A stretch of DNA of 64,000 nt from Panopea generosa (taxonomy: Eukaryota; Mollusca; Bivalvia; Adapedonta; Hiatellidae): NCBI GenBank assembly GCA_029582155.1, contig CM055899.1, positions 74,456,886 through 74,520,885 on the forward strand, written 5' to 3'. Position 1 is the first letter of the stretch, and each line of letters opens with the position of its first letter. Positions 35,821 through 47,339 of the stretch are shown here, piece by piece. The position numbers were made by a program, and so were the translations under genes. The notes below the pieces were generated by a model. That model saw nothing but the letters and a program-made list of their open reading frames with translations, searched no databases and was not told the origin of the DNA.

Positions 35821-38085
35821 GTTAATACTTATAGAACCTACTTATTTGCTTGAACTCGATCTTAATTACGGTAAAATAATCGTTGCGACAGATGAAAAAT
35901 AAATAAAACGTTTGCAAACAAAGATGTTATTAAACTGTTTCTACTATTCTCTATGCTGCACTGTGTTAAGTTCAATACGTTTAAAAACAGTCTCTGTGTC
36001 TTTTATTCCAGATGTTGACATAGGTAAAGAAACAAGTCGACAAGAGCCAGCATCAGAAAGACGCTGCCAAGAGTGTAAGTACTTAAATTTCATACATTAA
36101 TTTTTGTTTTGTTTTCTTGTTTACCAACAGGGTTCGCTGCCTTGTTTAATCTACGCAAATGCGAAGAATGAAAAATATGAAGAATGAAAGACAAAGTCTA
36201 TCAATATGCAAGATTTTTCCCCTTTTATTCTGTGTTATACATTGTGTAATTATGTTATTATATTTTTATTAACAGTCCAAGATGTCATTTATGATTACAT
36301 TGTTGATTACAGATGCTGCTACAGATGAAAAAGAAGTCGGTACCTCAGTTCACAGTCCAGACAAGTCCAGTCCAGTCCAGTCTAGACGAGGCCAGATCAG
36401 ACCAGACAGCCTGCCTGCCTTTCAATTTCATGTCATCTAGGATCCGCTGCTCACCAAAAATTCAGTAGAGGTTGGTATAAAATTTATTGTGAAAAAAATA
36501 TGCCCTCTGATTATGTTTCATGTGTATTCTTGTAGTTAAGATTACACTGGGTGATTAATTCATATGATTTAATACTTAACATGAATCGAGGAAGGTGGGT
36601 TACTTTTAATATCTAGTATAACCTGCAGAGAACCCTGGCTTGGAACATTTTTAACGATAACCGATCGACACTATTATAGTACATTTGCTGTAGGTTTTGT
36701 CCAGATAAGTATGTAAACGTGTTATGTATTGTTATTCTGTACGATGTGTCTTACTTTGTACAATATAATGTATATATCATATATCTAGGAAAGGACATGA
36801 CAAATGAAGCCACCCAATCCAGGTCACTTCATCTCTACAATTATTCATGGAGATGAAGGATCATGTGAAGTAGGTGCCCGTGGCAACAGACCCGACCAGC
36901 CAGCCATCCAGGTGCCCGTGGCAACATATTAAACCAGTCAGCCATCCAGGTACCCATATCAATAAACCGGACCTGCCAGTCATTCAGGTACCCTCGTTAA
37001 CAGATCTGACCAGCCAGCCATCCAGGTGCCCGCGGCACCAGACCAGCCAGCCATAATGTCATGTCCTCTAGTCTTCTAGGATCCGTTGCTCACAAAATAA
37101 TTAAAACGGGTGAGTATAGATATTACAAGATTTTATTATAGATTTTAATCACTGACGAAGAGTGGAGACAATGTAATCCATCAACAAATAAGTAAGACTG
37201 TATTTTCAATTTGATGGGTTTTGTATTCATCTTTGATAATCGGGTTTGTAGTTGACTTCAGTCGTACATGTGTTACCGGTCAGAAATGAAGATAACAACC
37301 ATCAACAACCATGTAAGTGAAATGATTTCTGTTTTCCAGCCTGCATTGTGCAATTGTGTTATTTTATATTTGCAAACTGTCTTTGCTGTTATGTTCGATT
37401 CCATGTTCAATCAGATTTGAAGAAAGAAGTCTACAAGAGTGTTTGTAATTTGTTACAGTGATTTGTTGTTTATTTTCACTGGTTTTTTTTCTTCTGTATA
37501 ATGCATTGTGTATTTTATTTTAGTTAACCATCCAAGTAATATTGTTGATTCCAAATGTTGTCACAAAGAAGTCAGTACCCATGTTAACAGACCAGACCAG
37601 ACCAGACCAGACCAAAGCAGACCTGCCAGCTTATCATTGTCATCTAGGATCCGCTGCGCATCAAAAAATCGATAGAGGTCAGTTTAAAATGTGTTGTGAA
37701 AAAATATTACAATTCCCTCTGATATTTTTCATGCGCGTTCTTGTAGTAATACTCACACTGGTGGGCTACTAGTATATTAGAATCGTGTACAACCTGCAGA
37801 GAAATCAGGCCAGTAACATTTCATTTCATATTTTGTATAATATACCATATACCTAGGAAAGGACATGATAAATGAAGCCATACAATCCAGGTCACTTCCA
37901 TCTCTACCATTCTTCATGAAGATGAATGATCACGTGAAGCAACAGACCAGACCAACCAGCCATTGATATCATGTCCGCTTGTCATCTAGGATCCGTTGCA
38001 CACACAATAGTTAAAGCAGGTCAGTATAAATATTAAATGTTTTCTGTTCTTTGCAGCTATTTTCAATCTGTATGCCATCACAACA
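35820..38085 (+). repeat. Exon block B
   Basis: A near-copy of block A offset by 2263 bp: e1 36012-36074, e2 36313-36470, e3 from 36789, e4 near 37287, e5 near 37417, e6 near 37525-37677, e7 near 37856. e6 is open (NVVTKKSVPMLTDQTRPDQT to HLGSAAHQKIDR). e2 runs into a stop before its conserved end because the number of 5-bp CCAGN units differs from block A. Confidence 0.6.
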
Positions 38086-38641
38086 AAGACAATGCCAAGA
38101 GTGTTAATACTTTATATATAAAGAACCTACTTATTTGTTTGAACTCTATCTTAATTACGGTAAAATAATCGTTGTGACAGATGAAAAATAAATAAACGTT
38201 TGCAAACAAAGATGTAATTAAATTGATTCTACTATTCTCTATGCTGCACTGTGTTAAGTTCTATACGTTTAAAAACAGTCTCTGTGTCTTTTATTCCAGA
38301 TGTTGTCATAGGTTAAGAAACAAGTCGACAAGAGCCAGCATCAGAAAGACGCTGCCAAGAGTGTACGTACTTAAATTTCATACATTAATTTTTGTTTTGT
38401 TTTCTTGTTAACCAACAGGGTTCGCTGCCTTGTTTAATCTACGCAAATGCGAAGAATGAAAAATATAAAGAATGAAAGACAAAGTATATCAATATGCAAG
38501 ATTTTCCCCCTTTTATTCTGTGTTATACATTGTGTAATTATGTTATTATATTTTTATTAACAGTCCAAGATGCCATCTATGATTACATTGTTGATTACAG
38601 ATGCTGCTACAGATAAAAAAAAGAAGTCGGTATCTTAGTTC

Positions 38642-38705
38642 ACAGACCAGACCAGACCAGTCCAGTCCAGTCCAGTCCAGTCCAGTCCAGTCCAGTCCAG
38701 ACCAG
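38642..38705. repeat. 5-bp (CCAGN)n microsatellite in an exon-like segment
   Basis: CCAGA and CCAGT units in tandem. Copy number differs at the same place in the other blocks (34105, 36358, 41090) and in e6 (35318, 37590, 40045). Because the unit is 5 bp, each change shifts the reading frame. Confidence 0.85.
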
Positions 38706-39354
38706 ACAACCTTTCAATTTGGACATGACAAATGAAGCCACACAATCCAGACCACTTTATCTCTACCATTATTCATGAAGATGAAGGATCGTGTGAAGCA
38801 GGTACCCGTGGCAACAGACCCAGCCAGTCAGCCATCCAGATACCCTCATTAACAAACCGGACCAGCCGGTCATCCAGGTACCCTCGTTAACAGACCCGAC
38901 CAGCCAGCAATCCAGGTGCCCGCGGCACCAGACCAGCGAGCCATAATGTCATGTCCTCTAGTCTCCTAGGATCCGTTGCTCACAAAATAATTAAAACGGG
39001 TGAGTATATATATATTACAATGCTTTCTAACTGATTCTTAGGTTAAACTTTGAAACTTATTTGTTTTAACCCAACCATAATTCAATTAATCGTTATCACA
39101 GATGAAAAATAAAGAAAAAACATGTCTGCAAAGATGTAAAGAAGCTGTTTCTATTATTCTCTAGGGTGCTTTGTGTCGCCAATTTATATTATGTTTAAAA
39201 GCAGTTTCTTTGTCATTTTTATTTCAGATGTCAATGGTAAAAAGCCAGCATCACTGACATAAGTTTTTTACATGTGTCACAGGTGAAGAATGAAAAATTA
39301 TAAAATTTATAAAAAAAAATGTAAGTAAAATATTTCTGCTTTACTTACCCTAAT

Positions 39355-39600
39355 GAATAATTGATTGATTGATATAATATTTAGCGTAATTTTATGCCAT
39401 CTAGGGCTAACAGACAATCAGTTAACCTTAACACTGTTTCCTGGGATCCTGAAAGGTTAACCAGTACTCGAGTAAACCCCATCTCCATAAGTAACTGATA
39501 ACTTTCACACTTGAATCAGCATTGAGAGACGAATGATAATGAGACACAATGTCGTATATCAATCATCACGGAGACTTGCCGGGCGGGGATTCGACCTTTT
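39355..39600 (-). mobile_element. tRNA-derived SINE, family 1, in block C
   Basis: On plus it starts with the ATTGATTGATTG tail, then TTATGCCATCTAGGGCTAAC, CTGGGATCCTGAAAGGTTAA and CCAGTACTCGAG, and ends in the tRNA-like head region CGGGCGGGGATTCGACC. The same SINE with the same flanks is at 42180, so it was carried by block duplication, not by two insertions. Confidence 0.85.
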
Positions 39601-40519
39601 TGTTAACCCTAATGAAGAAAGGAGTCAATTTGAACTAGCAACATAGACGTAATATTTCTTTTGTATTTGTTCCATTCCGTATTTTACATATTCACAGTGA
39701 AATACATAATATATATCAATTGTTTAATTGAGGCAGTGAATGTCCGTTCTCATATCAACAACCATCAACAACCATGTAAGTGAAATGATTTCTGTTTTCC
39801 AACCTGCATTGTGCAATTGTGTTATTTTATATTTGCTAACTGTCTTTGCTGTTATGTTCGATTCCAGGTTCAATTATATTTGAAGAAAGAAGTCTACAAA
39901 TTTGTTACAGTGATTCGTTGTTTATTTCCCATATTTTTTTTTTTCTTCTGTATAATGCATTGTGTATTTTATTTTAGTTAACCATCCAAGGTTATATTGT
40001 TGATTCCAGATGTTGTCACAAAGAAGTCAGTACTTATGTTAACAGACAAGACCAGACCAAAGCAGACCTGCCAGCTTATCATTGACATCTAGGATCTGCT
40101 GCTCATCAAAATATCGATAGAGGTCAGTTTAAAATGTGTTGTGAAAAAATATTACAATTCCCTCTGATATTTTTCATGCGCGTTCTTGTAGTAATACTCA
40201 CACTGGTGGGCTACTAGTGTTTTAGAATCTTGTACAACCTGCAGAGAAATCAGGCCAGTAACATTTCATTTCATATTTTGTATAATATACCATATACCTA
40301 GGAAAGGGCATGATAAATGAAGCCACACAATCCAGGTCACTTCCATCTCTACCATTCTTCATGAAAATGAATGATCACGTGAAGCAACAGACCAGACCAA
40401 CGAATCATCGATATCATGTCCGCTTGTCATCTAGGATCCGTTGCACACAAAACAGTTAAAGCAGGTCAGTATAAATATTAAATGTTTTCTGTTCTTTGCA
40501 GCTATTTTCAATCTGTATG

Positions 40520-42600
40520 CCATCACAACAAAGACACTGCCTAGAGTGTTAATACTTATTTATATAAATAACCTACTTATTTGCTTGAACTCGATCTTAA
40601 TTACGGTAAAATAATCGTTGTGACAGATGAAAAATAAATAAAACGTTTGCAAACAAAGATGTTATTAAACTGTTTCTACTATTCTCTATGCTGCACTGTG
40701 TTAAGTTCTATACGTTTAAAAACAGTCTCTGTGTCTTTTACTCCAGATGTTGTCATAGGTAAAGGAACAAGTCGACAAGAGCCAGCATCAGAAAGACGCT
40801 GCCAAGAGTGTACGTACTTAAATTTCATACATTAATTTTTGTTTTGTTTTCTTGATAACCAACAGGGTTCGCTACCTTGTTTAATCTACGCATATGCGAA
40901 GAATGAAAAATATGAAGAATGAAAGATAAAGTCTATCAATATGCAAGATTTTCCCCCTTTTATTCTGTGTTATACATTGTGTAATTATGTTATTATATTT
41001 TTATTAACAGTCCAAGATGCCATTTATGATTTCATTGTTGATTACAGATGCTGCTACAGATGAAAAAAAGGTCGGTACCTTAGTTCACAGACCAGACCAG
41101 TCCAGTCCAGTCCTGTCCAGACCAGACCAGACAGCCTTTCAATTTCATGTCATCTAGGATCCGCTGATTACCAAAAATTCAATAGAGGTTGGTATTAAAT
41201 GTATTGTGAAAAACATATGCTCTCTGATTATGTTTCGTGTGTATTCTTGTAGTTAAAATCACACTGGGTGATTAATTCATATAATTTAATAATGAACATG
41301 AATCGAGGAAGGTGGGATACCTTTTAATATCTAGTATAACCTGCAGAGAACCCTGGCTTGGAACATTTTTAACGATAATCGGTCGACACTATTAGAGTAC
41401 ATTTGCTGTAGGTTTTGTCCAGATAAGTATGTAAACGTATTAAGTATTGTTATTCTGTACAATATGTCTTACTTTGTACAATATAATGTATATATCATAT
41501 ATCTAGGAAAGGACATGACAAATGAAGCCACACAATCCACGCCACTTCATCTCTACCATTCATCATGAATACGAAGGATCATGTGAAGCAGGTGCCCGTG
41601 GCAACAGACCCGACACGCCAGCCAGCCAGGTGCTCGTGGCAACAGACCCAACCAGTCAGTCATCCAGATACCCACATCAATAAACCGGACCAGCCAGTCA
41701 TCCAGGTACCCTTGTTAGCAGATCAGACCAGCCAGCCATCCAGGTGCCCGCGGCACCAGACCAGCTGGCCATAATGTCATGTCCTCTAGTCTTCTAGGAT
41801 CCGTTGCTCACAAAATAATTAAAACGGGTGAGTATCGATATTACAATGCTTTCTGGCTGATTCTTAGGTTAAACATTGAAACTTATTTGTTTTAACCCAA
41901 CCATAATTCAATTAATCGTTATCACAGATGAAAAATAAAGAAAACCATGTCTGTAAAGATGTAAATAAACTGTTTCTATTATTCTCTAGGGTGCTTTGTG
42001 TTGCCAAGTTATATTGTGTTTAAAAGCAGTCTCTTTGTCATTTTTATTTCAGATGTCAATGGTAAATAAGCCAGCATCACTGACATAAGTTTTCTACATG
42101 TGTCACAGGTGAAGAATGAACAACGACAAAATTTATAAAAAAAATGTAAGTAAAATGTTTTTTCTTTGTTTACCCTAATAATTGATTGATTGATAGAATA
42201 TTTAAAGTAATTTTATGCCATCGAGGGCTAACAGACAATCAGTTAACCTTACCACTGTTTCCTGGGATCCTGAAAGGTTAACCAGTACTCGAGCAAATCC
42301 CATCTCCATAAGTAACTGATAACTTTCACACTTGAATCAGCATTGAGAGACGAATGATAATGAGACACAATGTCGTATATCAATCATCACATAGACTTGC
42401 TGGACGAGGATTCGACCTTTCTGTTAACCCTAATGAAGAAAGGAGTCAATTTGAACTAGCAACATAGACGTAATATTTCTTTTGTATTTGTTCCATTCCG
42501 TATTTTACATATTCACAGTGAAATACAGTGCAGCCAGTTGAATACATAATATATATCAATTGTTTAATTGAGGCAGTGAATGTCCGTTCTCACTTGTTAC
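40520..42600 (+). repeat. Exon block D
   Basis: e1 40747-40809 is open. e2, from about 41048, meets a stop before its conserved end. e3 runs about 41510-41828. The e1-like exon from 42053 reads VNGK then stop. After e3 this block follows the block C variant with the SINE, so C and D are closest relatives there. The block ends near 42600, where the repeat structure is lost. Confidence 0.6.
42180..42420 (-). mobile_element. tRNA-derived SINE, family 1, in block D
   Basis: Copy of the SINE at 39355 with matching flanks; the head is decayed (GGACGAGGATTCGACC). Confidence 0.85.
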
Positions 42601-43224
42601 TACATGGCCTTACATCGGTATAAGGACACTGATAATTCTTAGAACTATCAATTAATGCTGAATGGCAAATGAGGAAGGTTTTCATTTTAGTCGCAGTCTT
42701 ATTGAAATACAGATGGAAATTGAGCCTTTATTGTGTGGTCACTGATTTTTTGCTGTATGTAATTAACATGTTGGCTGTTGAAAATATATATATCATATTT
42801 ACATGATATACAATATTTTAAAGAATTTTTTTATCCCCTTTTTGATGAACACCACAAATACACAAATGGAATGTGTTTATACTGCCATTTAGATAATAGA
42901 TACTTCTTGAATTTACATAGAACCAGATCCTTACAAACCTATCACGTGGTAAATAAAGGGAAATGTTGAGTGATTGAAATCTATATAATTGAGATAATTC
43001 AACAGTTGTAATAGATCGATTGCCATCTGACATCAAGGTAGTTGCTGCATATCCTGCGTTCATGAATATATAATATAACGTTGTTTGTGTGTGGTGGATA
43101 ATGTGAATTGTCTGACATAAATGTACAAATTTTCTATGCATTGTTGCGATATGCAAATTTTCTAAAACCAAAGTCAATTGAAATTTAAGCTTATGACTTT
43201 CTGATGATGCTTTTCTCTCTCCAG
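42600..43224. other. Unique AT-rich spacer or putative last intron
   Basis: No recognised feature. It ends in a strong polypyrimidine acceptor, CTTTTCTCTCTCCAG. Confidence 0.45.
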
Positions 43225-43316
43225 GTGATCTCTTCAAATCGGATGATACGTTTCTTACTTTTCAACCACATGCATTGGATGGTTCCAGTTGGACATCAAC
43301 AGAAAATATGATGTAG
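43225..43316 (+). CDS. Candidate last coding exon of the modular gene
   Basis: After the acceptor CTTTTCTCTCTCCAG the phase-1 frame reads (G)DLFKSDDTFLTFQPHALDGS and ends SWTSTENMM at TAG 43314-43316. Exons e3 and e6 of the blocks end with one extra G, which this phase needs. The composition (acidic, Ser/Thr, aromatic) is protein-like. The phase-0 frame is also open for 29 codons, so phase is not proved by openness alone. No known domain. Confidence 0.45.
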
Positions 43317-43504
43317 AAAGACATGTTTATTGTTGGCAGAATAACGCGTTATAAAACATAACTATATATATATAGTACAGAACTCTTCCTTGGCAAGGTG
43401 ATGAATGAATGTTCGTACGTGAACAGTTTTCCGGATAATCAAGGAGTGGTACAATGTCCAGACTTTGGCTAATGTGATGAATGTTTCTCGGAATATATAC
43501 AAGT

Positions 43505-43626
43505 CACAGTCCCCTGTTGAGCGCCAGTGTAACAGTATGAGAAAAATATGCAGCCAGTCCAGGACTCGAACCTGTGACCTTTCGCTTGCAGGGCGAATGC
43601 TCTACTGACTGAGCTAACTGTACCGC
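43505..43626 (-). mobile_element. tRNA-Ala-like SINE head
   Basis: On minus, TTAGCTCAGTCAGTAGAGC is a good A box. ATTCGC, loop CCTGCAA and GCGAA form a perfect anticodon arm with anticodon TGC (Ala), and GGTTCGAGTCC is the B box. The acceptor stem pairs only partly and non-tRNA sequence follows (GCATATTTTTCTCATACTGT), so this is a SINE or tRNA pseudogene, not a working tRNA. Confidence 0.7.
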
Positions 43627-43782
43627 TTACATACATTTCTCCCCTAGAAGGTTATGTACACACTGTGACATTTTGAAAAACTTATTGTAAAGTTATGGTT
43701 CAGATGGTTTTTATATTTAATGTATATGTAATGTTCATATGTTAAGCTGTGAAAATATAGACAAATAAGATATAAGGTTGAT

Positions 43783-44010
43783 TGACTGGTAGCATTATTT
43801 TATGCCATTGAGGGCTAATAGCAGAGGATCAGTGAAGTAATCAATATTTCCTTGGATCCAAGAAAGTTCACCAAAACTCAAGCACACGCATCTCTGCAGG
43901 TATCTGATAACTTTCCCACTAGAGACAAATAAGTGAGATGCAATGTCATTTATCAATCATCTTGGAAACTGACAGAGCAGGGATTCAAATTCTTGACCCC
44001 TGGATTGATA
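43783..44010 (-). mobile_element. tRNA-derived SINE, family 1, old copy
   Basis: A diverged copy recognisable by TTTTATGCCATTGAGGGCTA, ATCTGATAACTTTCCCACT and the head remnant GACCCCTGGATTGATATCAG. Confidence 0.7.
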
Positions 44011-44826
44011 TCAGTTGAAGTAATAATTCAAGTTGAATCTGTTTTCATGAATTGATAATCCATGTGTTTCTGGGTAAGGATAGAATCCTTATTGATCTCT
44101 TCAAATGGGTGGAAATCGTCCAAACAGTACTGTGTAATGTCACATTTTATAACATTTGTCATGTTTATACTGGTTGAATAATCGATTCCTGTGGTAAATC
44201 TGAAAGATTTATTTAATATATGTGATACATTTTAGAGAAATTGGTGCTAATCGATCTTCCAGTATATGATTGGAACGGAATTTTTTTTTATTCTAGCTTT
44301 AATTGGAAATGACTTCTAGGTTACCTGAGACAATCTCTTGTGAAAATTATTTTGTAAATATCAGCACTGGTCTCTCACTCTTTTAGCATTTTTATTTGTT
44401 GATTAATATTTGTTTTTGATTCTGTATCGACTGATGTGTTGGTGAAATAATTGTATCATTGGGTTGTCATTTGTTAATTATTATATGCTATGATAAGTTG
44501 ATTGGCTCTGTTCATCCCTTAGCAGAATGACATAATTAACGTTAAATTAATGGGGGGTTTTGATTTTCAAAATGTATTGCATATTAATCACTATGATATT
44601 TAAACATACTGGGTTAAAATGATAAGTTTGCCTATATGTATTTTTGCATATCTTTACTTTAATTAATCTTTTACAAGTTTCACAGGATGGAACTATAGGT
44701 TAGGTTAACCCAGCGTCCGTCCGTACTATAGTTGTATTTTAATGATATACTTTTTGCCCAATTATCAGTGTAATACCATCCGGAATTATACCGGTATGTT
44801 CTGTAAATAAGTTTGATTTTGAACAA
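44011..44826. other. AT-rich stretch with dispersed-repeat fragment
   Basis: TAGGTTACCTGAGACAATCT at 44319 resembles TAGGTTACCGGAGACAAAAT at 46783, marking one dispersed family. Nothing else recognised. Confidence 0.5.
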
Positions 44827-44829
44827 TTC

Positions 44830-45115
44830 TTTTAGCTCGCCGGGATGAAGTCTAAGGAGAGCTATTGTCATGACCTAGGCTTCGTCGTCGGCGTCGTCGT
44901 CTGTACACACACCCAAGTTAAACTTTTGTGTTTAAGTATAAGATATCTATGCAACCACTCATTGGATGTGAATGAAACTTCGCGTGTGTTCACCATCATC
45001 AATGGAACACACACAGACAAGAACCATAACTCTGGAGTGCATTTTGGCATAATTATGGCCCTTTTTCGACTTAGACACCCAGGGGCAAGCTTTGTTGTCT
45101 TCTGACAAATCTTGT
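44830..45115 (+). mobile_element. Dispersed element, GCTCG...CTTG ends
   Basis: Begins TTTTAGCTCGCCGGGATGAA and contains GTCATGACC, a GTC-rich block and GGTTAAACTTT-type sequence; ends ACAAATCTTGTTTAAT. The start and end match the borders of the 6.65-kb insertion at 23980-30626 (TTTTTAGCTCG, CTCTTGTTAA). No intact protein. Confidence 0.5.
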
Positions 45116-45357
45116 TTAATTTTATTGTGAGGATCTTAGGGAAGATTTAAGTAGGTGTTATTGTGTAGATTACTAAAATAGCCGTTTAATAAAAATATAT
45201 AGCTAAATTGTTTTACATACTATTTCTTTTAAACACACCAGCATAATTTGTTTTATTGAAATTAACCTTAGTTTTTACAGATTTTTGTGTTCAGTGGTTT
45301 AATGTGTTTGTTTTATACTTTAGTTAATAATTTATAGACTTCATGCATTTTATGTGT

Positions 45358-45560
45358 CCTCCGGGGCCGAGTGGTTTATGACATTGTTGTCTCATTACCA
45401 CTTCCCTCTCACTGCTGAGGTCATGGGTTTGAGCCGGGTTCAGTTAAAAAAAATTAAGTGAGGAAGTTTGGCAGTTACTTGTGGAAGGAAGGTGGTCTTA
45501 CTCAGATTCATTCTGAGGTCTTCATCGTCCAATAAAACCTGATATATGTACATTATGTTG
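45358..45560 (+). mobile_element. Leu/Ser-type tRNA-derived SINE
   Basis: Head GGGGCCGAGTGGTTTATGAC, long variable arm region CCTCTCACTGCTGAGGTCAT, B box GGGTTTGAGCC; body GGCAGTTACTTGTGGAAGGA. The long extra arm fits a class II tRNA (Leu or Ser). More diverged than 48238. Confidence 0.8.
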
Positions 45561-45664
45561 AAAATTGCGTTTAATGACACTAAATGGAATTATAAAATAT
45601 GTGAATAATTTCAATAAATCATTGGAAAGTCTTTGTCAATCTTGAGGTATAACACATCTACTGG

Positions 45665-45865
45665 AAACAGGAAATGCTTCTGTGGGGTAGTCACTCAATG
45701 GTGGTGATAATTAAATTATGATCTCTGTATTGTTTTTTATTTGAATGGCATTATGCTAGTATTTGGAATATTTTGAAAGCATTGTCATGTTGGAATTGTG
45801 AATTTAGAAAAAAATGATGCTTGGAAATTGTGGGTATGAATACATTTTATCTGAAGTCAACTTCC
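45665..45865 (+). mobile_element. Dispersed repeat, second copy of 9955-10190
   Basis: CAGGAAATGCTTCTGTGGGG to GATGCTTGGAAATTGTGGGT follows the copy at 9955 block by block. Confidence 0.75.
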
Positions 45866-46560
45866 ACTTGAAGTTTTAATTATAAATTGTAAATATACAT
45901 GTAACTATGATAGTTATATAATGCAAAAACATGTTCATTTGTTTCAAAATATGTTAATTGTAAATAGATCATTGAAAAATAATCAAGTGGAATTAGCTCA
46001 ATTCATTTGTTATGTTTCTTTGTATGATCATCCAGTGGATTACAATTCTTTGTTTGACATAATTTTAGCATAGTTATAAAAAAAATAAAACAATTATATT
46101 ATGAACATTGTATTCTGTTGTTATTTACATTCCATAACTTGTTTTAAAGTGTAATTGTGTTTTATGAGAATACGACATTTTCCACTTATGTTATATGTAC
46201 ATATCAGTCTGTTGTTTTGAACGAGGAATATATTATATCATGAATCACTGAGCAGATTTGTCGTACTTTCACAAGCGACCAGTCTCCTGTTTCACCAACC
46301 TATGCTTAAATACTTAAAATCTTTAATGTAAGAAAAACTGACAGGTGGTCATAAATTTAGACTGGTTTCAGTTACATTGCATTTTGTTTCATTGATATTT
46401 ATTATATGATAGATAAACAACCAGTCAATATTTAAGTATTATAGTAATATGTTCGTGAGACCGAAGCCGGAAATCTATCCCATGAAATATATTTGCGATG
46501 CTGACAGAAACTTGGACACTGAGGTTACAAATTTAAATGACGCGATTCCATTTTTTTTTT
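45866..46560. other. AT-rich intergenic stretch
   Basis: Nothing recognised. Confidence 0.5.
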
Positions 46561-46564
46561 CAAT

Positions 46565-46725
46565 ATACCGCCAAACGTGTCTTAAGAAGCCAACCAAGTG
46601 AAGTAGTAAGAATGGCCTTTTAAGACAGGTTGTTGTTTAATGCAGGTTAATTTGTTCTGAAAGAATATAAATGGGAAATAACAGATGTGGCTGCTTAATA
46701 GAGGTGACTTTTTCGGGGAATTACA
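46565..46725 (+). mobile_element. Dispersed repeat shared with 54000-54185
   Basis: GTCTTAAGAAGCCAACC, GGCCTTTTAAGACAGGTTGT and GCTGCTTAATAGAGGTGAC occur in the same order at 54000-54185. Confidence 0.75.
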
Positions 46726-46943
46726 TGGCATGATCCTAATTTGATAGTAAACTACGACAGGTTTTACAGTACAGTCCTTTTTAGGTTACCGGAGACAAAA
46801 TCTTGTGTTGCCTTTTGCTATCACTTTTTTGTCCTTCGTTGTGCATCCGTATAGAATTCATATTTTTTACTTCTCAAAATGTGTTGACCCAATTGAAATA
46901 AAATTGTAACGAAATTTTGCATGTAGTTTTTGTAGTTAAAAGG

Positions 46944-47231
46944 TGATTGATTGATTGATTGAATATTTAGCGTCATTTTTATGCCATCGAGGGCTAACAG
47001 ACGATCAGTTAACCTAACTACTGTTTCCTGGGATTAACCAGTACTCGAGCACACCCCGTCTCCGCAAGTAACTGATAACTTTCCCACTTGAATCAGTGGT
47101 GAGAGACGAATGATAATGAGACGCAATGTCGTATATCAATCATCACGGAGACTGTTGCCGGGCGGGGGATTCGAACTCACGACCCCTGGATTGATAGTCA
47201 GACGCGTAACCGACTGAGCTAATCGGGCCAA
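46944..47231 (-). mobile_element. tRNA-derived SINE, family 1, best full-length copy
   Basis: On minus: GGCCCGATTAGCTCAGTCGG, then GTCTGACTATCAATCCAGGG and GTGAGTTCGAATCCCCCGCC (B box), body CGAGTACTGGTTAATCCCAG, and an AATCAATC tail. The cleanest head of the family in this window. Confidence 0.9.
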
Positions 47232-47339
47232 AACAGCCAAATTCATTATAAATTTTATACATCTCGTACGAATTGCTGGCCTACAAATTGTAATATAATT
47301 AACAAGGTCTATGGGTTCTTCATAAAAATGACGAATTTC

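Larger units (their letters stand above)
38085..40520 (+). repeat. Exon block C, rearranged
   Basis: e1 38300-38362 has a TAA in the usual frame (ATAGGTTAAG). e2 and e3 are fused by a deletion at about 38718, where CCTTTCAATTT runs directly into GGACATGACAAATGAAGC. A different segment follows, with an e1-like exon ATGTCAATGGTAAAAAGCCA (from 39228; reads VNGKKPASLT then stop) and a SINE. e4 to e8 then resume at about 39760-40550. Confidence 0.6.

Noticed and set aside
42818..43237. 139-codon minus ORF
   Set aside because: AT-rich chance frame opposite the putative last intron and exon; no motif or splice support.
43551..43624. Functional tRNA-Ala(TGC)
   Set aside because: The anticodon arm is perfect but the acceptor stem pairs at only about 5 of 7 positions and SINE-like sequence follows.
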